DNA from: Acephala macrosclerotiorum
Taxonomy: Eukaryota; Ascomycota; Leotiomycetes; Helotiales; Mollisiaceae
Assembly: GCA_014904845.1 (NCBI GenBank)
Contig: MU119863.1
Coordinates: 2,217-15,346 of the forward strand
Length of the DNA: 13,130 nucleotides
Direction of reading: 5' to 3'
A model generated the notes under the pieces. That model saw nothing but the letters and a program-made list of their open reading frames with translations, searched no databases and was not told where the DNA came from. A program made the translations under genes and the position numbers. Position 1 is the first letter of the stretch; every line of letters starts with the position of its first letter. Below are positions 8,289 to 13,130 of the stretch, one piece after another.

Positions 8289-11217
8289 GTAAATTGAAAA
8301 ATAAAATTCAAAGTATACGAGAAAATTTTTAACGAAAAATAAAAACAAAAAAAAAATATTTAAAAATCGAATTATAATAATAAATTTTATAAAGCGTTTA
8401 AAACGAAAAACGAAAGAAAATAAATATAAATTAATCGAAAAATAAAACTTTAAAATAATAATTTAACGTTAAAAATAATAATTTTATTAACGAAATTTTA
8501 TCGTAAAAACTTTTTAAAAGTATAACGTCGTTTTTAAGAATTTAAAAAAGAATAAAAATAATTATTAATACTTTAAAAATATCAAATTTTATTATAATAA
8601 TTATTAATTAATAATAAAAATTCAATATTTATTATTTAATTTTAATAAATACTAAAATTATTATAATAAAAAAAATATTAAAAATTATTGATTTTATAAA
8701 ACAATTTTTTTAAAGTTTTTATAAAATATTTAAAAAAACGAATTAATTTGTTTTTATTATTAAAAATTTTATAATACTCGAAATTAATCTCGTAGAAATC
8801 GATTTTTTATTATTAATTAAAAAAAAAATATATTATTATTATTTTTAAACTATATTTTAATTTATTTAAATCAATTGATTCAAATAAAAAATACGAAATA
8901 TTGAATATTAAAATGAAATATTATATTATTTTTACGTATATAATTCAAAATTTCAATAATATTATTACAAATATTAAAAATTTTTAATTATTTATTATTA
9001 TTAAATAAAATTTCGAATTTATTGAAATAATAATTATAAAAATAAAAATTAAATACGAAATCGAATATAAAATTATTTATTATTACAATAAAAATACAAA
9101 TTGAATACCAAAATAATAATTCGTAAAATAATATATTTCGAGATCTTAAAAATCTCAATTTTATTTGTACGATTATAATTGTTTTTTTTTTGAAAATTTA
9201 TTTGCATTAAATTATTAGAAATTACTATATTCGTATATATTCTCGAATTGAAAAAATATTGAAAAAAAAATATAATGCGAAAAACTAAATATTAATATTA
9301 TTAAAAAATAATATAATATTAAAATTTGTAAACAATTTTTATATTTTAACGAATTTCTTTTTATTTTTGATTTTTTATTAAATATTTTTAATATTACTTT
9401 ATATAAAATAAATACAATTAAAATAAATATTATTAATTTAAAAAAAAATACAAATAAAATAATATAAAAAATGAAATTATTTTTTTCGATTTTTTATAAA
9501 AAAAAAATTTTTTTAATAAAAAATAAATAAATAAAATTTTAAATAAAAAGATTTTTAATAAAAAAGCGAAAAAAAAATTTTTAATAATAATATTACTATT
9601 TCTAAATATAAACATCAAAAAGAAATATTTAGAAAATAATATAAAATATAAATTATTTTATTTTATTAAAAAAAAACGAAATCGAAAAATTTTTGAATAT
9701 AAAAACGAAAAAAAAATTCAAATAAAAAAAATGATTTTATTACTAAATAATTTTAATTTAAAACTATTTAATATAAATATTAATACGATATATAAACTCA
9801 AATTTAAAAAAAATACGATTTATTAATTTAATCGACGAAATTAAAAAATTAATTCGAACGATTTAAAACGCGAAAAATATTTCAAAAATATATTAAAAAA
9901 TATATAAAATATTTATTATTACGAATTATTTCAATATTAAAAAAATTATAATTTATTTTTAAACGATTAATATTTCTATTTATCGAAAACTAATTATAAA
10001 AATCTAAAAAAAAAATATTTAATAAAATAATATTTAATTATAAAAAAATAATAATATTTAATTAAAAAATTTTTTTTAAAATCTATAAAAATATTAATTC
10101 GTTTATTCGTATTAAAACAATTTAATATACGACGTAATAAAAAAAAATTTTTATTATTTTAAAATTTTATTTTCGATTATAATAAAAATATTTTAAAAAC
10201 GATTTAATCGTGAAATATTTAAAAAAAGAAATAATTTTTATTGAAATTTATAATTTTTAATCGCGAAAAAAATCGTTAAAATTTATTAATTAATTAATAC
10301 GATTATAAAAATAAATTCAATTATTTTAAAAAACGTTAATATATTTTTTTTCGTAAATAAATTTTTTAAAAAATTTATTAAATATTTTTACGTTTTTTTA
10401 ATAAACTTTTTTTTTTAAATATAATCAATTTACGTTAAATATTCAAAATAAAAATATAATTACTTTTATAATTTTATTAAAATTTCTACGAATAATAATA
10501 TTACTTTAAAAAATAATTAATTTTATAATTCAATTTATTCAAATTATTATAACAATTCTAAAAAACGTATTTTTTAAAATCGCAATATTATTTTTAAATA
10601 ACGTAAAAATCAAAAATTTTTATACGAATTATAATAACAAATTAATACTTTTAAAAATTCGTCGATTCGTTTTTAAATATATTTAAAATTTAAATAAAAT
10701 ACTAAATTAAATCGAGAAAATTTAAATTTATATAAAATTTAAATTACAATTTTATTAAAACAAAATAATTATTATTAGTTTTATTTATAATTTTAAAAAA
10801 CGTTTTTTTGAAAATACAAAAATTATTAAAATTTTAAAATAAATTAAATATAATAATATTTTTAAAATTAAAATTTTTATTGAAATTTGTATTTATTATA
10901 AAATATAAATTTAATATTTTAATATTATTATTAAATCGTTATATTAATTAATTAGAAAAAACGAATTTTTCGAATAAGAAAAAAAATAAAAAATCGTTAT
11001 AATATTTTTATAAAACAAATTTACGACAATTTTAATACTTTGTAAAATTTATTACGATTTTATTAATAAATAGAAAATAATTATTTTAAATATTAATATT
11101 AATTAATAAAAATATAGAAAAATATTCGATTAATATAACGACAAAAACGAAAACGAGTAATTTGATACGAGTTAAAACTTTAAAATATTATTAAATGAAA
11201 TTATAATACGATAAAAA

Positions 11218-11247
11218 AAAAGTATTAAAAAGTTTTAAAATACTTTT
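11218..11247. repeat. Inverted repeat, 9-bp arms
   Basis: AAAAGTATT (11218-11226) and AATACTTTT (11239-11247) around a 12-base loop that itself has AAAA facing TTTT. One G-C pair per arm. Listed with low weight. Confidence 0.5.
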
Positions 11248-11290
11248 ACAAATTACAATTTTGATTATATAGTATTTATTTCATTTTTGA

Positions 11291-11312
11291 AACGAATATT
11301 AATATATTCGTT
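11291..11312. repeat. Perfect hairpin, 9-bp stem
   Basis: AACGAATAT (11291-11299) and ATATTCGTT (11304-11312) around TAAT. CpG faces CpG in the stem. It lies 64 bases left of the open stretch at 11376-11567. Confidence 0.65.
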
Positions 11313-11375
11313 ATTTAATTAAATCGAGTAATAATAAATTTTTTTAATATTTTAATTATTTATTAATTCGTTTAA

Positions 11376-11567
11376 ATACAATTGTTCGATTTCGAAGTTA
11401 AATATATTAGAAAAAGTATTTATATTACTATAAACGAATTATTTAAAAAATCGCAAATAAAAAACGATAATTTAAAAAAAAAAACAAATATTAATATGTT
11501 TATTATAATCGAATTTGATTATATTAAAATAATTTTAATCTCGATTAAAAAACGTAAAATTAATTGA
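11376..11567 (+). other. Longest + strand open stretch, probably not a gene
   Basis: Sixty-three codons run from after the TAA at 11373-11375 to TGA at 11565-11567. The frame has no ATG near its left end (TTG at 11382 is not a usual start in a eukaryotic nucleus); the first ATG, 11496, leaves 23 codons. The product is mostly Lys, Ile and Asn. A few residues that need G or C (Asp, Glu, Arg, Ser, Val) appear in its first 30 codons, a little more than in neighbouring frames, so it could be a shred of a former coding region. I do not recognise a family and see no domain. Confidence 0.2.
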
Positions 11568-11687
11568 AAAATTAAAAATAAATCGTTTGTAATTAAAAAT
11601 AAATACGTAAAACGAAAATATTTACTTAAATTATTAAATCAAATTTAAAAAAAAAAATTTAAATTTAATATTTTTAATTTTTAATTT

Positions 11688-11728
11688 TCGATATCGATTA
11701 TATTTTTCGTATACGTCGTATTCATCGC
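11688..11728. other. CpG-dense spot with two palindromes
   Basis: TCGATATCGA (11688-11697) is a perfect 10-bp palindrome and CGTATACG (11708-11715) a perfect 8-bp one. Between 11708 and 11728 there are 10 G/C in 21 bases, far above background. An (AAT)-type run follows at about 11753-11775. No function can be assigned. Confidence 0.6.
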
Positions 11729-12540
11729 TTTTTTTAAAACTAATAAACTATTAAATAATAACAATAATAATAATACTATTTTTTTTTTTAATAATAATTA
11801 TTCGAATTATTCTCAAAATATTATTTAATATTTGATAATTTTAAAACGATTAAAATAGTTTTTAAAAATAAAATTTTACAAATTAATTCGAAAATTTGTT
11901 AATTATAATATTCGAAATAAAATATTATAAAAAAATACTATTAAATTTTATTTTTTTCGATTTATTTTAAACAATTTAAAATAGTATATAATAATTATAA
12001 TTAAATTATATAATAAGTTTAAATATATTAAAAAAAAAAGTATTTACTATCGAATAATTAATTAATACTATTAAAAAAAATACTATGAAAACATTTAAAA
12101 TATTATAATAAATTATAATAATTATCAATATAAAAACAAAAAAAAATACGAAAAAACTTTATATTTTTAGAAAATTATTTTATTATTTTATTGTATTAAA
12201 ATAAATATAATTAAACTTTCGTAATATAAAATATTTAATAATTTAATTATAATACGAAATAATTTTTTCTATTAAATTAAAATCAAATTAATAAAAAATT
12301 CGATTTCTAAAAAAATTATTAAGTTTATTTATAATAATATTATTTATAAATACAACGTTTTCAATTATATAAAATTAAACGAAAAACTCGAATTTAAAAG
12401 AATTATTATCAAAGAATTAAATAAATTTAAAATCAAACGAATTATTATTTTCGTATACAATTCGAAAATAAATAAAATAATTAAATAAAAATATTAATTT
12501 ATTATTATTATATTAATTATTTTAATAAAAAAAAATAAGA

Positions 12541-13130
12541 AAAATTGATTAGAATATTTATTAATTATTTTTTTTTACAAATCGAAAGATTATTTATAAA
12601 TTAATTAAATATATATTATTTTATATAATTTATAATAAAAAAATTGTTTTATTTATTGAAATTCGATTTTCTATTTAAAAAACTCTTAATTGAAACGAAG
12701 TATATAATCGAATAAAGTTTTTTGAATTGAGAATTAAATAAATTAAAATGTGAAACGAAAATATGAAAAAATCGAGATTAAAAAAAAAGTGTAATTGTAA
12801 ATAAAATCAAATATATTTCGATGTTTATTATTAAATACGAAAAAAATTAATTTAAGAAAAAAATTTTGTTTTAATATATAATATTAAATTCATTAATTAA
12901 AATATATTTAAAAATATTAAATTATTATATAAATAATTAAATTTATATCGAATTTATTAAATAAATTAATTGAAAAAAAAATATTTATTTAAAAAAATAA
13001 ATAAAATTATATATTGAAAATCGTTTGAAAAAATTTATTAAAAGAAATAAATATTAAAATTTTTTAAATAATAATAAAAATGAAAATATTATTAAATTTA
13101 TTGATTTTAATAATAATAAAAATATAAATA
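12541..13130. other. Gene-free end block, G-retaining
   Basis: From about 12540 non-CpG G returns on the + strand while C does not: in 12721-12840 there are 11 G and 1 C outside CpG. This resembles 5481-6660 and contrasts with the C-retaining stretch at 10441-10680. After about 12870 the DNA becomes almost pure A/T to the window end. No ORF or repeat of note was seen. Confidence 0.6.

Larger units (their letters stand above)
6661..12540. other. Gene-free A-rich block
   Basis: The + strand is rich in A (for example 8281-8340: 35 A, 16 T). In the portion counted, 10441-10680, all G is in CpG (8 of 8) while 12 C remain outside CpG (7 CpA, 5 CpT, no CC). No gene was recognised. Hairpins with CpG arms lie at 7960-7977, 7980-8005 and 11291-11312; a tandem microsatellite is at 8257-8288; a weak inverted repeat at 9140-9156 (GAGAT/ATCTC) was also seen. 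A 13-base T run is at 7501-7513. The most open stretch is 11376-11567. Confidence 0.7.
1..13130. other. Gene-free AT-rich block with RIP-like, CpG-sparing mutation
   Basis: The whole window is roughly 90% or more A+T and has stop codons in all frames every few dozen bases. In a hand-counted sample (3481-3840) there are 12 C and 14 G; 11 of each are in CpG, against about 0.5 CpG expected from the base counts. CC and GG are nearly absent. In known fungal RIP, C is changed to T with preference CpA over CpT over CpC over CpG, so CpG survives longest; saturation would leave this pattern. I infer a heavily mutated repeat-rich heterochromatin block, perhaps pericentromeric, in a filamentous fungus. 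Alternatives are intergenic DNA of a very AT-rich fungus or another eukaryote whose cytosine mutator avoids CpG. No tRNA, rRNA or conserved coding region was recognised. Confidence 0.6.

Noticed and set aside
9140..9156. GAGAT/ATCTC inverted repeat as a terminator
   Set aside because: The stem has only 5 bp, outward pairs fail, and there is no gene upstream.
9433..9618. Open stretch of 61 codons on the - strand
   Set aside because: It is a run of Phe, Ile, Leu and Lys codons produced by A-rich DNA read on the other strand. The leftmost start is TTG with ATG next to it, there is no domain, and G/C-requiring residues are almost absent. A membrane peptide cannot be argued from this.
1..13130. 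Mitochondrial, apicomplexan or bacterial symbiont genome
   Set aside because: Thirteen kilobases without any protein, tRNA or rRNA gene does not fit organelles or compact symbionts, and a large CpG excess is not what Plasmodium-like AT-rich DNA shows.
1..13130. CRISPR array, telomere repeats or insertion sequences
   Set aside because: No regularly spaced identical repeats with unique spacers, no TTAGGG-type runs and no transposase frame with terminal repeats were seen.

Overview
This window looks like gene-free, extremely AT-rich eukaryotic heterochromatin, most likely a decayed repeat or centromere-like block from a filamentous fungus that suffered saturated repeat-induced point mutation (RIP) or a similar cytosine-to-thymine process. 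A hand count of 3481-3840 gives 26 C+G in 360 bases (about 7% GC), and 22 of those 26 bases sit in CpG dinucleotides. C and G outside CpG are nearly erased, and CC and GG are almost absent: I noticed CC only at 308-309 and 9108-9109, and GG only at 2528-2529. That CpG excess argues against the usual very AT-rich suspects in which CpG is not enriched. The organism itself cannot be named. A low-GC fungus such as a gut chytrid, or another eukaryote with a CpG-sparing mutator, remains possible.

There is no credible protein gene, tRNA or rRNA. The longest open stretches are about 60 codons of Lys/Ile/Asn/Phe and lack a proper ATG start. The layout is therefore given by composition and repeats. 1-110: interrupted poly(A) ending in a palindrome. 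111-2460: mixed A/T block with CpG-bearing inverted repeats (397-492, 732-752, 1179-1215) and a degenerate repeat family (1817-2297). 2461-2580: a small GC island, about 44% GC at its core, with direct repeats and a terminal hairpin. 2581-5480: T-rich block with a 26-base poly(A). 5481-6660: a less eroded block that keeps non-CpG G on the + strand. 6661-12540: a long A-rich block that, where counted, keeps non-CpG C but not G on the + strand. 12541-13130: a block that again keeps G.

No genes work together here. What can be read is mutational history: repeat copies at 1817-2297 differ at one tetranucleotide exactly as C-to-T changes on either strand would predict, and the surviving non-CpG bases switch strand from block to block. 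The most useful observations are the CpG-sparing mutation signature, its strand-switching residue, the GC island at 2515-2553 and the imperfect 16-bp-arm palindrome at 443-477.
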